Below, piece after piece: positions 19,989 to 29,058 of a stretch of DNA of 64,000 bases (within the stretch, counting starts at the first letter, position 1; each line of letters opens with the position of its first letter). Source of the DNA: an uncultured Psychrobacter sp. (lineage in GTDB: Bacteria > Pseudomonadota > Gammaproteobacteria > Pseudomonadales > Moraxellaceae); contig NZ_CANMRN010000001.1 in the NCBI RefSeq assembly GCF_947500265.1, positions 248,001 to 312,000 on the forward strand, given 5' to 3'. The notes beneath the pieces were generated by a model. That model had not been told where the DNA came from. It worked only from the letters and a program-made list of their open reading frames with translations, and ran no database searches. A program made the position numbers and the translations under genes.

Positions 19989-21632
19989 ATGGAAGAAGTA
20001 AAAGTAGGCAGATTAGGACCTTTTCCGCGGGTAAGTAAACCTGTGTTTATTACATCGTCACTGCTGATTGTTGGCTTTATTATTTTCGGTGCGTTTTTCA
20101 CCGAAACAGCAGGGGCTGTTTTTAGTTTTTTACAAAATTTTATTACCGATAAGTTTGGTTGGCTATTCATTATTCTGGTCAATACCGCGCTTGCGCTTTG
20201 TATCTACTTGGCAATGAGTCGCTATGGTGACATTCGACTAGGTAACCAAACAGAACGACCGCAGTACAATCTGTTCTCTTGGATTGGCATGCTATTCTCT
20301 GCAGGTATTGGTATTGGTCTGGTTTATTGGGGTACAGCCGAGCCGCTGTATCACTTTATGGCACCACCAATGGGCGATGCCGAGACAGTAGAAGCCGCCA
20401 AGCAAGCGATGAATATCTCGTTTATGCATTGGGGTCTACATGCTTGGGCGATTTATACGATTGTAGCGCTATCTTTAGCGTACTTCCATTTCCGTCGCGG
20501 CCTGCCATTATCGATTCGATCTACTTTGTATCCTTTACTTGGTAAAAAGATCTATGGTCGTTGGGGACACACGGTCGATATCTTGGCTGTGTTTGGTACG
20601 ATGTTTGGTGTGGTTACCTCGCTTGGGCTTGGGGTTATGCAGATCAACTCTGGACTCGAAAAGCTGTTTGGTACGCCTAACAGTCTTACCGTACAGTTTG
20701 GCTTGATCGCTTTCATCACAGCGCTAGCAGCAGCTTCAGTCTTGATGGGTTTGGATAAAGGTATTAAGCGTTTAAGTGATATCAATATTGGTTTCACTAT
20801 CGTCTTATTAGCGTTTATGGTCATCTTAGGACCAACGCTATTTATCTTTGATAGTTTTATCGAAAACATCGGCAACTATCTGACTGTGATTGTACCTCTA
20901 GGTACATGGGGTGAGTCTTATAGCGGTACAGATTGGCAAAGTAGTTGGACGATATTTTATTGGGCATGGTGGGTTAGTTGGGCACCATTCGTTGGTATCT
21001 TTATCGCTCGTATCTCTCGTGGTCGTACTATCCGTGAATTTACGCTTGGTGTACTACTGATTCCAATGCTGATTTTGTTCTTCTGGTTTACCACCTTTGG
21101 CGGCGTTGCTGTTCATATGGAGCTTGCTTCTGCTGTGTCAGGTGTTAGCCCAGGATTGGTAGAAGCAGTACAAGCGGATTCTGGTAGTGCCATCTTTAAG
21201 TTGGTTGAGTACTATCCATTGGCAAAACCGATTACGCTACTGATTGTCGTCATGATTATGCTATGGTTTGTGACTTCGTCAGATTCTGCTAGCTTTGTCA
21301 TCGATATGTTGACTGCTGGTGGCGATACCAACCCACCGAAAATCCAGCGCTTATTTTGGGCAACGACAGAAGGCGTTATCGCCGCTATCTTGCTAGCGGC
21401 TGGTGGGCTGTCTGCTCTACAGGCGGCGGCTATCGTAGCGGGACTACCGTTTGCCTTAGTAGTCTTTGTCATGATGTATGCGCTACTGCGTGGTTTGAGT
21501 CGTGATCGTCTGATTCTATACAGAGCGCAGCAAGGCTTTATTACGGATGAGTCAGCAGACCATAACTCAGCGAATGAGTTCGTTGACGAGCATCTGCTAA
21601 AAGGGCCACCTAAGATTGTTAAAGGTGACTAA
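19989..21632 (+). CDS. BCCT family osmolyte transporter, copy 1
   Basis: A 547-residue inner-membrane betaine/choline/carnitine transporter with about 12 transmembrane helices, importing a trimethylammonium or sulfonium compound with sodium or protons. Signatures are the glycine motif SAGIGIGLVYWGTAEPLYH in TM3, the LGVMQINSGLE helix, the aromatic box helix TIFYWAWWVSWAPFVG with RISRGRTIREF, and TSSDSASFVIDML. The N-terminus MEEVKVGRLGPFPRVSKP is shared by all three copies. ATG 19989 is preferred over TTG 19983 because copies 2 and 3 start at the same point. The C-terminal tail is short, unlike BetP or BetT. Substrate could be betaine, choline or DMSP. Confidence 0.93.
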   Translation: MEEVKVGRLGPFPRVSKPVFITSSLLIVGFIIFGAFFTETAGAVFSFLQNFITDKFGWLFIILVNTALALCIYLAMSRYGDIRLGNQTERPQYNLFSWIGMLFSAGIGIGLVYWGTAEPLYHFMAPPMGDAETVEAAKQAMNISFMHWGLHAWAIYTIVALSLAYFHFRRGLPLSIRSTLYPLLGKKIYGRWGHTVDILAVFGTMFGVVTSLGLGVMQINSGLEKLFGTPNSLTVQFGLIAFITALAAASVLMGLDKGIKRLSDINIGFTIVLLAFMVILGPTLFIFDSFIENIGNYLTVIVPLGTWGESYSGTDWQSSWTIFYWAWWVSWAPFVGIFIARISRGRTIREFTLGVLLIPMLILFFWFTTFGGVAVHMELASAVSGVSPGLVEAVQADSGSAIFKLVEYYPLAKPITLLIVVMIMLWFVTSSDSASFVIDMLTAGGDTNPPKIQRLFWATTEGVIAAILLAAGGLSALQAAAIVAGLPFALVVFVMMYALLRGLSRDRLILYRAQQGFITDESADHNSANEFVDEHLLKGPPKIVKGD

Positions 21633-21676
21633 GAAGTAGATAGCATCAAGACAGCTACTTAAGCTTTTGATAGAAG

Positions 21677-21709
21677 AAGCCCCAATTTACTTTTAAATTG
21701 GGGCTTTTT
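21677..21709 (+). terminator. Terminator after BCCT copy 1
   Basis: AAGCCCCAATTTA / TAAATTGGGGCTT perfect 13-bp stem, 4-nt loop, T run. A near-identical hairpin follows copy 2. Confidence 0.9.
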
Positions 21710-21834
21710 ATTGGATAAAGATATTTAAATTTATTCAGAACAAATTCAGATTGTTGAAATATTATTGCTGCAATGTTACTACGATTTCTATACATTCGGC
21801 AGTATTTACATGGTGTTATATTTAGTGATTCGTA

Positions 21835-21848
21835 CATACCTTAGTATG
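21835..21848 (+). promoter_or_regulatory. Palindromic operator-like site before BCCT copy 2
   Basis: CATACCTTAGTATG, 28-41 bp upstream of the ATG at 21876. The equivalent position before copy 3 has the perfect palindrome CATACCTTGGTATG, so the dyad is conserved between duplicated control regions. Likely a repressor or activator site; the regulator is unknown. Confidence 0.45.
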
Positions 21849-21875
21849 GTTACGCTCTTTTTTGGGGATATACCT

Positions 21876-23528
21876 ATGGATCATGTAAAAGTTGGCAGGT
21901 TAGGCCCTTTCCCGCGGGTAAGCAAACCTGTTTTTTTAACTTCAGCATTACTTATTATTACATTTATTATCCTTGGCGTTTTTTTTACTGAATCTGCCGG
22001 TACGTTGTTCAGTTTTTTACAAGGCTTTATTACCGATAAATTTGGTTGGTTTTTCATTATTCTCGTTAATGTGGCCTTAGGACTTTGTGTTTATTTGTCT
22101 ATGAGCCGTTATGGCGATATTCGCCTTGGTGCTCAAACTGAGACACCACAGTACAGTCTATTCTCGTGGATCGGCATGCTGTTCTCTGCTGGTATCGGTA
22201 TTGGACTTGTCTACTGGGGTACAGCAGAGCCCTTATATCACTTTATGGCACCACCACTCGGTGAAAAGGAAACGATAGAAGCCGCCAAGCAGGCGATGAA
22301 TATTACCTTTTTACATTGGGGCTTACATGCTTGGGCATTGTACGCGATTGTAGCGCTATCTTTAGCCTATTTCCATTTTCGCCGTGGCTTACCACTATCG
22401 ATTCGCTCAACCCTTTATCCTATATTGGGTAAAAAGATATATGGCTCGTGGGGTCATGCCGTTGATATCTTAGCCGTATTCGGTACGATGTTTGGTGTGG
22501 TGACGTCACTAGGTCTTGGCGTTATGCAAATTAACTCAGGGCTTGAGAAATTATTTGGTATTCCTAATAACCTCACAATACAAATCGCTCTGATTGCCTT
22601 TGTTACTGCTTTAGCCGCCTGTTCTGTCATGATGGGCTTGGATAAGGGTATCAAGCGTCTAAGCGATGTGAACATTGGTCTAACGGCTATTCTGCTTGGT
22701 TTTATGGTCGTCTTAGGGCCGACGCTTTTCATTTTTGATAGCTTCCTAGAAAATATCGGCAACTATCTTTCAGTGGTTGTACCATTAGGTCTGTGGGGAG
22801 AGTCTTATGAAGGTGAGGCAAACTGGCAGTCAGCATGGACGATATTTTATTGGGCATGGTGGGTAAGTTGGGCACCATTTGTCGGCGTGTTTATTGCTCG
22901 TATCAGCCGTGGTCGTACGATTAGAGAGTTTGTACTTGGGGTATTGCTTATCCCCATGACCATATTATTCTTTTGGTTTTCAACTTTCGGCGGCGTTGCT
23001 ATCCATATGGAGCTACTCGCTGCTATTGATCCGGCGTTGGTTAGTCCTGGACTGGTCGAGGCGGTACAAACAGATTTTGGTAGTGCCATTTTTAAATTGG
23101 TTGAGTACTATCCATTGGCGCAACCCATCACATTTATAATTGTGATTATGATTGTATTGTGGTTTGTGACCTCATCAGATTCAGCAAGTTTTGTCATTGA
23201 TATGCTGACCGCAGGTGGCGATACCAATCCGCCAAAGATTCAACGTTTATTTTGGGCAAGCACTGAAGGCGTTATTGCTGCTGTTTTGTTGGCTGCTGGT
23301 GGATTGAGCGCGTTACAAGCAGCCGCTATCGTAGCAGGATTGCCATTTGCCGTGGTTATATTTGCCATGATGTATGCGCTACTGCGTGGTTTGAGTCGCG
23401 ATCGATTGATACTATATAGAGCGCAGCAACATTATATTACTGAAGAGTCAGCAGATCACAACTCGGCAGATGAATTTGCTGATGAGCATCTACTAAAAGG
23501 GCCACCTAAGATTGTTAAAGGTGACTAA
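21876..23528 (+). CDS. BCCT family osmolyte transporter, copy 2
   Basis: A 550-residue paralogue of the preceding gene, visibly very similar along its length and identical at the tail (HLLKGPPKIVKGD). It keeps SAGIGIGLVYWG, QINSGLE, TIFYWAWWVSWAPFVG and RISRGRTIREF. The start is set by GGGGA about 9 nt before ATG 21876 and by the shared N-terminus MDHVKVGRLGPFPRVSKP. An upstream in-frame ATG at 21765 lies in the control region and is not used. One difference is the extracellular segment LLAAIDPALVSPGLVEAVQ, which is longer than in copy 1. It has its own promoter region and terminator, so it is probably regulated separately. Confidence 0.93.
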   Translation: MDHVKVGRLGPFPRVSKPVFLTSALLIITFIILGVFFTESAGTLFSFLQGFITDKFGWFFIILVNVALGLCVYLSMSRYGDIRLGAQTETPQYSLFSWIGMLFSAGIGIGLVYWGTAEPLYHFMAPPLGEKETIEAAKQAMNITFLHWGLHAWALYAIVALSLAYFHFRRGLPLSIRSTLYPILGKKIYGSWGHAVDILAVFGTMFGVVTSLGLGVMQINSGLEKLFGIPNNLTIQIALIAFVTALAACSVMMGLDKGIKRLSDVNIGLTAILLGFMVVLGPTLFIFDSFLENIGNYLSVVVPLGLWGESYEGEANWQSAWTIFYWAWWVSWAPFVGVFIARISRGRTIREFVLGVLLIPMTILFFWFSTFGGVAIHMELLAAIDPALVSPGLVEAVQTDFGSAIFKLVEYYPLAQPITFIIVIMIVLWFVTSSDSASFVIDMLTAGGDTNPPKIQRLFWASTEGVIAAVLLAAGGLSALQAAAIVAGLPFAVVIFAMMYALLRGLSRDRLILYRAQQHYITEESADHNSADEFADEHLLKGPPKIVKGD

Positions 23529-23571
23529 AAGTAGGTAAAAGTAAGACAGCTACTTAAGCTTTTAATAGAAG

Positions 23572-23607
23572 AAGCCCCAATTTATTTTTAAGTTGGGGCT
23601 TCTTTAT
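23572..23607 (+). terminator. Terminator after BCCT copy 2
   Basis: AAGCCCCAATTTA / TAAGTTGGGGCTT stem (one G-T pair), then CTTTATT. It is a copy of the hairpin at 21677. Confidence 0.85.
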
Positions 23608-23729
23608 TGGGTGAAGATACTTAAATTTATTCAAGACAAATTCGGTTTGTTGAAAATTATTACTGAAATGTTACTACCATTTCTATACATTCGGTAGTAT
23701 TTACAAGATGTTATATTTGATAATTCGTT

Positions 23730-23743
23730 CATACCTTGGTATG
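23730..23743 (+). promoter_or_regulatory. Palindromic operator-like site before BCCT copy 3
   Basis: Perfect 14-bp palindrome CATACCTTGGTATG, 28-41 bp before ATG 23771. A second dyad, ACTACC/GGTAGT (23673-23698), lies further upstream and is partly decayed before copy 2. Confidence 0.5.
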
Positions 23744-23770
23744 GTTACGCACTTTTTTGGGGATATACCT

Positions 23771-25423
23771 ATGGATCATGTAAAAGTTGGCCGATTAGGC
23801 CCTTTTCCGCGGGTAAGTAAACCTGTATTTTTGACTTCAGCAATCTTAATACTGGCGTTCATTATTTTTGGCGCTTTATTCAACGAACAAGCAGAAGTAG
23901 TATTTAACCAAGCAAAAGCATTTGTCTCTTTACGCTTTGGCTGGTTCTTTATTGTCGTGGTCAATTTAACATTGGTCATGAGTATTTATATGATATTTAG
24001 CCGCTACGGCGATATCAGACTCGGTCATCAGAATGAGAGGCCAGAGTACAATATGGTTTCTTGGATTGGTATGCTGTTTTCAGCAGGTATCGGTATCGGG
24101 CTGCTTTATTGGGGCACCGCTGAGCCGCTGTATCATTTCATGGCACCACCATTAGGCGAGGCGGAGACAGTTGCCGCTGCCAAACAAGCGATGAATATCT
24201 CGTTCCTACATTATGGTCTACATGTATGGGCGCTATATGGCATGGTTGCGCTATCGCTCGCATATTTTCATTATCGAGTAGGTTTGCCACTGGCTATCCG
24301 TTCGACACTTTACCCAATATTGGGTAAAAAGATCTACGGCGGTTGGGGCCATACGGTAGATACGCTTGCCGTATTTGGTACGATGTTTGGGGTAGTGACC
24401 ACGTTAGGTCTTGGCGTCTTGCAGATCAACTCAGGCCTTGAGACGTTATTTGGCATACCCAATAATATTACGGTGCAGATTATTTTGATTGGCCTTATCA
24501 CCATGCTAGCAGGGTTATCTCTGTTTATGGGATTGGATAAAGGCATCAAGCGTCTAAGTGATACCAATATATTGTTCACTGTGATATTGCTAAGTTTTGT
24601 GATTATCTTTGGGCCTACGCAGTTTATTTTTAATAGCTTCGTAGAAAACATCGGCAACTATTTGCATCAAATCGTGCCGTTAGGTCTATGGACAGAGTCT
24701 TATAGAGGCGAAGAAAATTGGCAAGCTTCTTGGACGATTTTCTATTGGGCATGGTGGATTAGCTGGTCACCATTCGTTGGGGTATTCGTTGCACGTATCT
24801 CTCGTGGCCGTACCATCCGTGAGTTTATATTAGGCGTATTATTAATTCCTATCACGATACTTTTCTTGTGGTTTACCGCTTTTGGTGGTTCTGCGGTAAA
24901 TATGGAGTTGGTAGCAGCAGCAGACCCTAACATAGTTAGCCCAGGTCTGATCGAAGCGGTCAAAGCCGATACGGGTAGCGCTATCTTTAAATTGATGGAG
25001 TCTTATCCATTAACAGGTGCGGTCAACTTACTCATCGTGGTGATGATTGTATTATGGTTTGTTACCTCATCAGATTCAGCCAGTTTTGTCATCGATATGC
25101 TGACATCAGGTGGTGATACCAATCCACCAAAGATCCAGCGCTTATTTTGGGCAGGTTCTGAAGGTATTATTGCCGCTGTATTATTGGCAGCAGGTGGTTT
25201 GAGTGCACTACAAGCGGCATCGATTGTCTCAGGCTTTCCTTTTGCTATTGTGATCGTCGTGATGATGTATTCTCTATTGCGCGGTCTCAGTCGAGATCGT
25301 TTGATACTCTATCGTAATCAGCAATGGTTCACCACAGAAGAGTCAGCAGAGCACAACTCGGCCAATGAATTCCGTGATGAAGAGTTGCTAAAAGGTCCAC
25401 CAGCACTTGAGAAAGATGCTTAA
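23771..25423 (+). CDS. BCCT family osmolyte transporter, copy 3
   Basis: A 550-residue transporter, the most diverged of the three. The core signatures remain (SAGIGIGLLYWGTAEPLYH, LQINSGLE, TIFYWAWWISWSPFVG, RISRGRTIREF, TSSDSASFVIDML). The second helix (FNEQAEVVFNQAKAFVSLRFGW), the C-terminus (ELLKGPPALEKDA) and the substrate-side FGGSAVNMEL differ from FGGVA.HMEL in copies 1 and 2. A change of substrate preference is therefore plausible. The start has the same GGGGA-ATG context as copy 2. It has its own control region and ends at a separate terminator. Confidence 0.93.
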   Translation: MDHVKVGRLGPFPRVSKPVFLTSAILILAFIIFGALFNEQAEVVFNQAKAFVSLRFGWFFIVVVNLTLVMSIYMIFSRYGDIRLGHQNERPEYNMVSWIGMLFSAGIGIGLLYWGTAEPLYHFMAPPLGEAETVAAAKQAMNISFLHYGLHVWALYGMVALSLAYFHYRVGLPLAIRSTLYPILGKKIYGGWGHTVDTLAVFGTMFGVVTTLGLGVLQINSGLETLFGIPNNITVQIILIGLITMLAGLSLFMGLDKGIKRLSDTNILFTVILLSFVIIFGPTQFIFNSFVENIGNYLHQIVPLGLWTESYRGEENWQASWTIFYWAWWISWSPFVGVFVARISRGRTIREFILGVLLIPITILFLWFTAFGGSAVNMELVAAADPNIVSPGLIEAVKADTGSAIFKLMESYPLTGAVNLLIVVMIVLWFVTSSDSASFVIDMLTSGGDTNPPKIQRLFWAGSEGIIAAVLLAAGGLSALQAASIVSGFPFAIVIVVMMYSLLRGLSRDRLILYRNQQWFTTEESAEHNSANEFRDEELLKGPPALEKDA

Positions 25424-25451
25424 GTTTTAGAGTTTATTTTATGGCTACAAA

Positions 25452-25483
25452 AAATACCCAGCTTATATAGGCTGGGTATTTTT
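25452..25483 (+). terminator. Terminator after BCCT copy 3
   Basis: AAATACCCAGC / GCTGGGTATTT perfect 11-bp stem, 8-nt loop, T run. Unrelated to the two earlier BCCT terminators. Confidence 0.9.
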
Positions 25484-25566
25484 ATGGATGTTCAATATTT
25501 TTAATAAAAAAGCTTTCAATACAGTAGCTTTCAGTACAGCCGATCTCGATACAACCGCTTTATGGA

Positions 25567-25923
25567 TTAATTGCATTCGCCTTTTGTATAACCGATAGCT
25601 TCAGGAATATTACAGGCCGAACAGGCATTACTAGCCGTTCGGTAGCTGATCACTGATCCAACTTTCGTTTTTACACAGACGGGTTCATATTGTGCCGTAC
25701 AGATATTATTAGCAGGGTTAGCGGGCGGGCATTGAGTAAGAGCACCTTCAAATTGCTGACTGATATCAGGACTAGATGGAGTAGGTGTTTGACCAGACGT
25801 GTCTACATCAGACATAGAGCTACAGCCAGTTAAAGCTAGAACTAATATCAATATAAGTGATGATGGTTTGAACGAAGATTGATTAATTGTGGAAAATCGA
25901 CGAGTAGATAGAGCTTGTTTCAT
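25567..25923 (-). CDS. Lipoprotein with a Kazal-like domain
   Basis: A 118-residue lipoprotein. The signal peptide ends in the lipobox LTGC with Cys34, then a Pro/Ser/Thr linker. The C-terminal 55 residues carry the Kazal cysteine pattern C...ICTAQYEPVCVK...SYRTASNACSACN...GYTKGEC. Kazal domains inhibit serine proteases by a rigid loop; in bacteria such lipoproteins are mostly uncharacterised. AAGGA lies before the ATG. The gene is alone on the minus strand, convergent with the third BCCT gene. The function as an inhibitor is inference from the fold only. Confidence 0.75.
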   Translation of the reverse strand: MKQALSTRRFSTINQSSFKPSSLILILVLALTGCSSMSDVDTSGQTPTPSSPDISQQFEGALTQCPPANPANNICTAQYEPVCVKTKVGSVISYRTASNACSACNIPEAIGYTKGECN

Positions 25924-26051
25924 AAGAAATGTCCTTATTAATAATATTCGATAGCGTCCTGTTATCGCTGATGGATTTGCTTACTGATTATAAATACTTA
26001 GTCAGTTATGGTAGCTCATTTGTCAGTAGCTATCCACTGAAACACCATACA

Positions 26052-26083
26052 AAAACCCCAAGCTCAATTGAGTTTGGGGTTTT
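26052..26083 (-). terminator. Terminator after the DUF3144 gene
   Basis: AAAACCCCAAGCTC / GAGTTTGGGGTTTT, 14-bp stem with one G-T pair and an AATT loop. On the minus strand it ends the DUF3144 transcript, about 70 bp past the stop. Confidence 0.8.
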
Positions 26084-26155
26084 GTTTTCTGCCATCAAAT
26101 ACTGATTTTATGACAGCATGTCTAAATCAAAGACATCTAGACTGAAGAAATTCGC

Positions 26156-26512
26156 TTATTCAGCTGGTTTGTCGTCTTGATTTAGCTGCACGTATTTGTC
26201 AAAGTTTTGAGCATAATCAGTCAAATTATCGCTCAGCATTTGGCGATACTGTTTGACATAAAACTCGACAATATCGTCTTTTTCTTTGGCGAAATCATCG
26301 CCTTTGACGAATCCGATAGAGGCAACTGACGCGCTATAGCGTGCTGCAGCATACAATAAAGAAGCACCTACTTGACCTGAATGTGCTTCAGGACCTAGCT
26401 GGCTGTTGGCGATACCGATGATAGCGTCAGCACGTTGATAGAATGCCTGCATTTCAGGGGTGATTTCGATGTTAGCATCAGCGTTTTGGTCTTGAATATT
26501 GTCTTGAGACAT
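26156..26512 (-). CDS. DUF3144 family protein, function unknown
   Basis: A small acidic cytoplasmic protein of 118 residues. The start at 26512 is chosen because AGGAG lies 6 nt before it; a TTG two codons earlier is unlikely. The conserved core is FYQRADAIIGIANSQLG then SLLYAAARYSASV, and a C-terminal helical part (FYVKQYRQMLSDNLTDYAQ). The family is widespread in Proteobacteria and uncharacterised. It begins about 75 bp after metK on the same strand, so it may be read through from metK. Confidence 0.75.
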   Translation of the reverse strand: MSQDNIQDQNADANIEITPEMQAFYQRADAIIGIANSQLGPEAHSGQVGASLLYAAARYSASVASIGFVKGDDFAKEKDDIVEFYVKQYRQMLSDNLTDYAQNFDKYVQLNQDDKPAE

Positions 26513-26586
26513 AAGCAACTCCTAATAATAAGTGTCAGTAGTTTTTAGTATAAAAATGGTTGGTAAACGTTTTAAAATAGTGACTC

Positions 26587-27753
26587 TTATAAACCAGCGT
26601 CTGCTTTTAAGATATCAGCTTTGTCTGTTTTTTCCCACGTAAAGGCAGTCTCTGAACCTGGACGACCAAAGTGTCCAAAGGTAGCAGTCTGCTGATACAT
26701 TGGCTGTAGTAAGTTCAACATACGGGTAATGCCGTAAGGACGTAGGTCAAAGTGAGTACGAATCAAGCGAATAATCTCATCGTTACTGATTTTGCTAGTA
26801 CCAAAAGTATTAACAGAGATAGAAGTAGGCTCAGCGACACCAATTGCATAGCTGACCTGTACTTCACAGCGCTCAGCAAGACCTGCTGCTACGATGTTTT
26901 TGGCAACATAACGTACCGCGTAAGCAGCACTGCGATCTACTTTTGAAGGATCTTTACCACTGAACGCACCGCCACCATGACGTGCCATACCGCCGTAAGT
27001 ATCAACAATAATTTTACGACCAGTCAAACCAGCATCACCGACAGGGCCGCCAATCACAAACTTACCAGTTGGGTTGATATGATAGCGTGTGCCAGCGTGC
27101 AATAGGTCAGCTGGTAGCACTTGCTTGATGATAGATTCCATTACGGCTTCTTGCAGATCTGACTGCGAGATGCTTGGATCATGCTGTGTTGATAATACAA
27201 CAGCATCGATGGCAACAGGACGATTGCCGTCATACTTCAAGGTTACCTGCGCTTTGGCATCTGGACGCAACCATGGCAACTCACCTGCGCGGCGCAGCTC
27301 CGACTGACGCTCCATCAAACGATGAGCATACTCGATAGGCGCTGGCATCAATACTTCTGTCTCATTACTGGCATAACCAAACATCAAGCCTTGGTCGCCT
27401 GCACCTTGCTCTTCAGGGTCGCTACGATCGACACCTTGCGCGATTTCAGGAGATTGCTTACCTAACATATTAATGACTGCACAAGTCTCGCCATCAAAGC
27501 CTAGGTCTGAATGGTGATAGCCAATGCCATTTACGGTGTCACGGACCAGACGCTCTAAATCGATATTTGCCGTTGTAGTGATTTCACCTGCAAGTATGAC
27601 TGCGCCTGTTTTTACTAAGGTTTCGCATGCCACACGTGCGTGCAGATCTTCACGTAAGATAGCGTCAAGGATAGCATCTGAGATTTGGTCAGCCATTTTG
27701 TCAGGATGGCCTTCGCTCACAGATTCTGAGGTAAATAAGTTGTATTCACGCAT
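26587..27753 (-). CDS. metK: S-adenosylmethionine synthetase
   Basis: A 388-residue enzyme that makes S-adenosylmethionine from methionine and ATP. The start at 27753 gives the canonical N-terminus [19 protein letters not shown]; the 15 codons upstream have no family similarity. Signatures include GEITT, the [13 protein letters not shown] loop ([12 protein letters not shown]) and the phosphate loop [16 protein letters not shown]. It ends with the usual [12 protein letters not shown]. No good Shine-Dalgarno precedes the start. A hairpin (27791-27812) lies in the leader. The flanking genes nth and DUF3144 are unrelated in function. Confidence 0.98.
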   Translation of the reverse strand: MREYNLFTSESVSEGHPDKMADQISDAILDAILREDLHARVACETLVKTGAVILAGEITTTANIDLERLVRDTVNGIGYHHSDLGFDGETCAVINMLGKQSPEIAQGVDRSDPEEQGAGDQGLMFGYASNETEVLMPAPIEYAHRLMERQSELRRAGELPWLRPDAKAQVTLKYDGNRPVAIDAVVLSTQHDPSISQSDLQEAVMESIIKQVLPADLLHAGTRYHINPTGKFVIGGPVGDAGLTGRKIIVDTYGGMARHGGGAFSGKDPSKVDRSAAYAVRYVAKNIVAAGLAERCEVQVSYAIGVAEPTSISVNTFGTSKISNDEIIRLIRTHFDLRPYGITRMLNLLQPMYQQTATFGHFGRPGSETAFTWEKTDKADILKADAGL

Positions 27754-28242
27754 AATGGGATCGCTTAATTGAATCAATAAGGGTAGGAAAAGCAGCACAT
27801 CTGGGTGCTGCTCTAATTAATTTTGACCACGCATTTACGCGGCAGATAATCGGTATTTCTCAATTTGAAATCGGTTTTGACTAAAATCTTTGCTAATAAA
27901 CATGACCAAAGGGTGAGCGGACTATCATTCAATCAATATATAAAATGATACTGCCTCGCTCTAATATGGTCTTGGCGGTAATGAGTTGAGTCAATACTTG
28001 ACCTAATAGACAACGCTAATGTGCAGATTGCCTTATCAGAAGCAGGGTAATGGCCAAAATCTCTTAACGCAAAATAGGGTTATTCTACCTTGAAACGTTA
28101 TAAAACTCTAGTGAGCAACACTTGCTCTACTATAAGAAATGCTCAACAAGCAGTTCACTGCAATCAAAGGTGGTTACTGGATAGCGGTTTAGCTAGCTGA
28201 GCAATTAGCTAACGGTAGCATCTGCTTGAAATGAACAATACG
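27754..28242. promoter_or_regulatory. metK leader and nth-metK intergenic region
   Basis: 489 bp with no gene. On the metK strand a perfect stem AGCAGCAC/GTGCTGCT (27791-27812, 6-nt loop) is followed directly by TTTTCC, 37 nt before the start codon. It could be a terminator of upstream transcription or an attenuator. I see no SAM-riboswitch pattern. Confidence 0.45.
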
Positions 28243-28938
28243 TTACAACTCTAAAAATGCAGCTTTATCTTTGAACATGCATTCTTCATAGACAGGGCAA
28301 GCGCCGCATTTGGGTGTACGTGCCTGACAGGTATAGCGGCCGTGTAAGATAAGATAATGATGAGCGTCTACAATGAAGTCTTCTGGGATACGCTCGACCA
28401 GCTTTTTTTCGACGATGAGTACGGTTTTGCCAGTGGCAAGCCCAGTACGATTGCCCACCCGAAAGATATGTGTGTCAACAGCCATGGTCGGCTGGCCAAA
28501 GGCCGTATTTAACACGACGTTGGCAGTTTTACGGCCGACACCTGCCAGTGATTCTAAGTCTTTACGGTTATCAGGAACGGTGCTATCAAATTTCTCAATC
28601 AAATCATGGCAGGTTTTAATGACGTTTTTTGCTTTGGCATTATATAGACCAATGTTTTTGATATAGGATTTGAGACCGTCTTCGCCTAGTGCCAGTATTG
28701 CCTCAGGTGTGTTAGCTATTGGGTACAATTGCTTGGTAGCAATATTGACACTGACATCAGTCGCTTGTGCGGACAGAATTACCGCGATAAGTAACTCAAA
28801 ATTACTGTCATAATTAAGTTCGGTGACAGGCTCATCAATAGTCGCTGCCAGCTTTTCAAAGAATGGACGCACGTTACGATTGGGCATTCGTCTAGAGGGC
28901 GGCGTGTCAGCTGTTTTATGTTTGACCGTTTTACTCAT
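28243..28938 (-). CDS. nth: Endonuclease III (DNA glycosylase/AP lyase)
   Basis: A 231-residue base-excision repair enzyme that removes oxidised pyrimidines and nicks the abasic site. The helix-hairpin-helix motif LAGVGRKTANVV contains catalytic Lys137, and Asp155 lies in MAVDTHIFR. The [4Fe-4S] cluster ligands are Cys204, Cys211, Cys214 and Cys220 (C-x6-C-x2-C-x5-C). The first 17 residues are a basic extension not needed by the family. No strong RBS is seen. It is 120 bp downstream of the rnfB-like gene on the same strand, echoing the rnf-nth order of enterobacteria. Confidence 0.96.
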   Translation of the reverse strand: MSKTVKHKTADTPPSRRMPNRNVRPFFEKLAATIDEPVTELNYDSNFELLIAVILSAQATDVSVNIATKQLYPIANTPEAILALGEDGLKSYIKNIGLYNAKAKNVIKTCHDLIEKFDSTVPDNRKDLESLAGVGRKTANVVLNTAFGQPTMAVDTHIFRVGNRTGLATGKTVLIVEKKLVERIPEDFIVDAHHYLILHGRYTCQARTPKCGACPVYEECMFKDKAAFLEL

Positions 28939-29058
28939 GGCATTTTGACTATTATTTTAGTGAATGATTGTGCCAAATTATATGCTAGCGCTAGCATTCA
29001 TGTTAATGATTAAAGTATCAACTTATTAACGAACTAACTGCGTAATCAGCTATTACCG

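Noticed and set aside
27754..28242. SAM riboswitch upstream of metK
   Set aside because: I looked for the conserved multi-stem cores of the SAM riboswitch classes and found only one simple hairpin.
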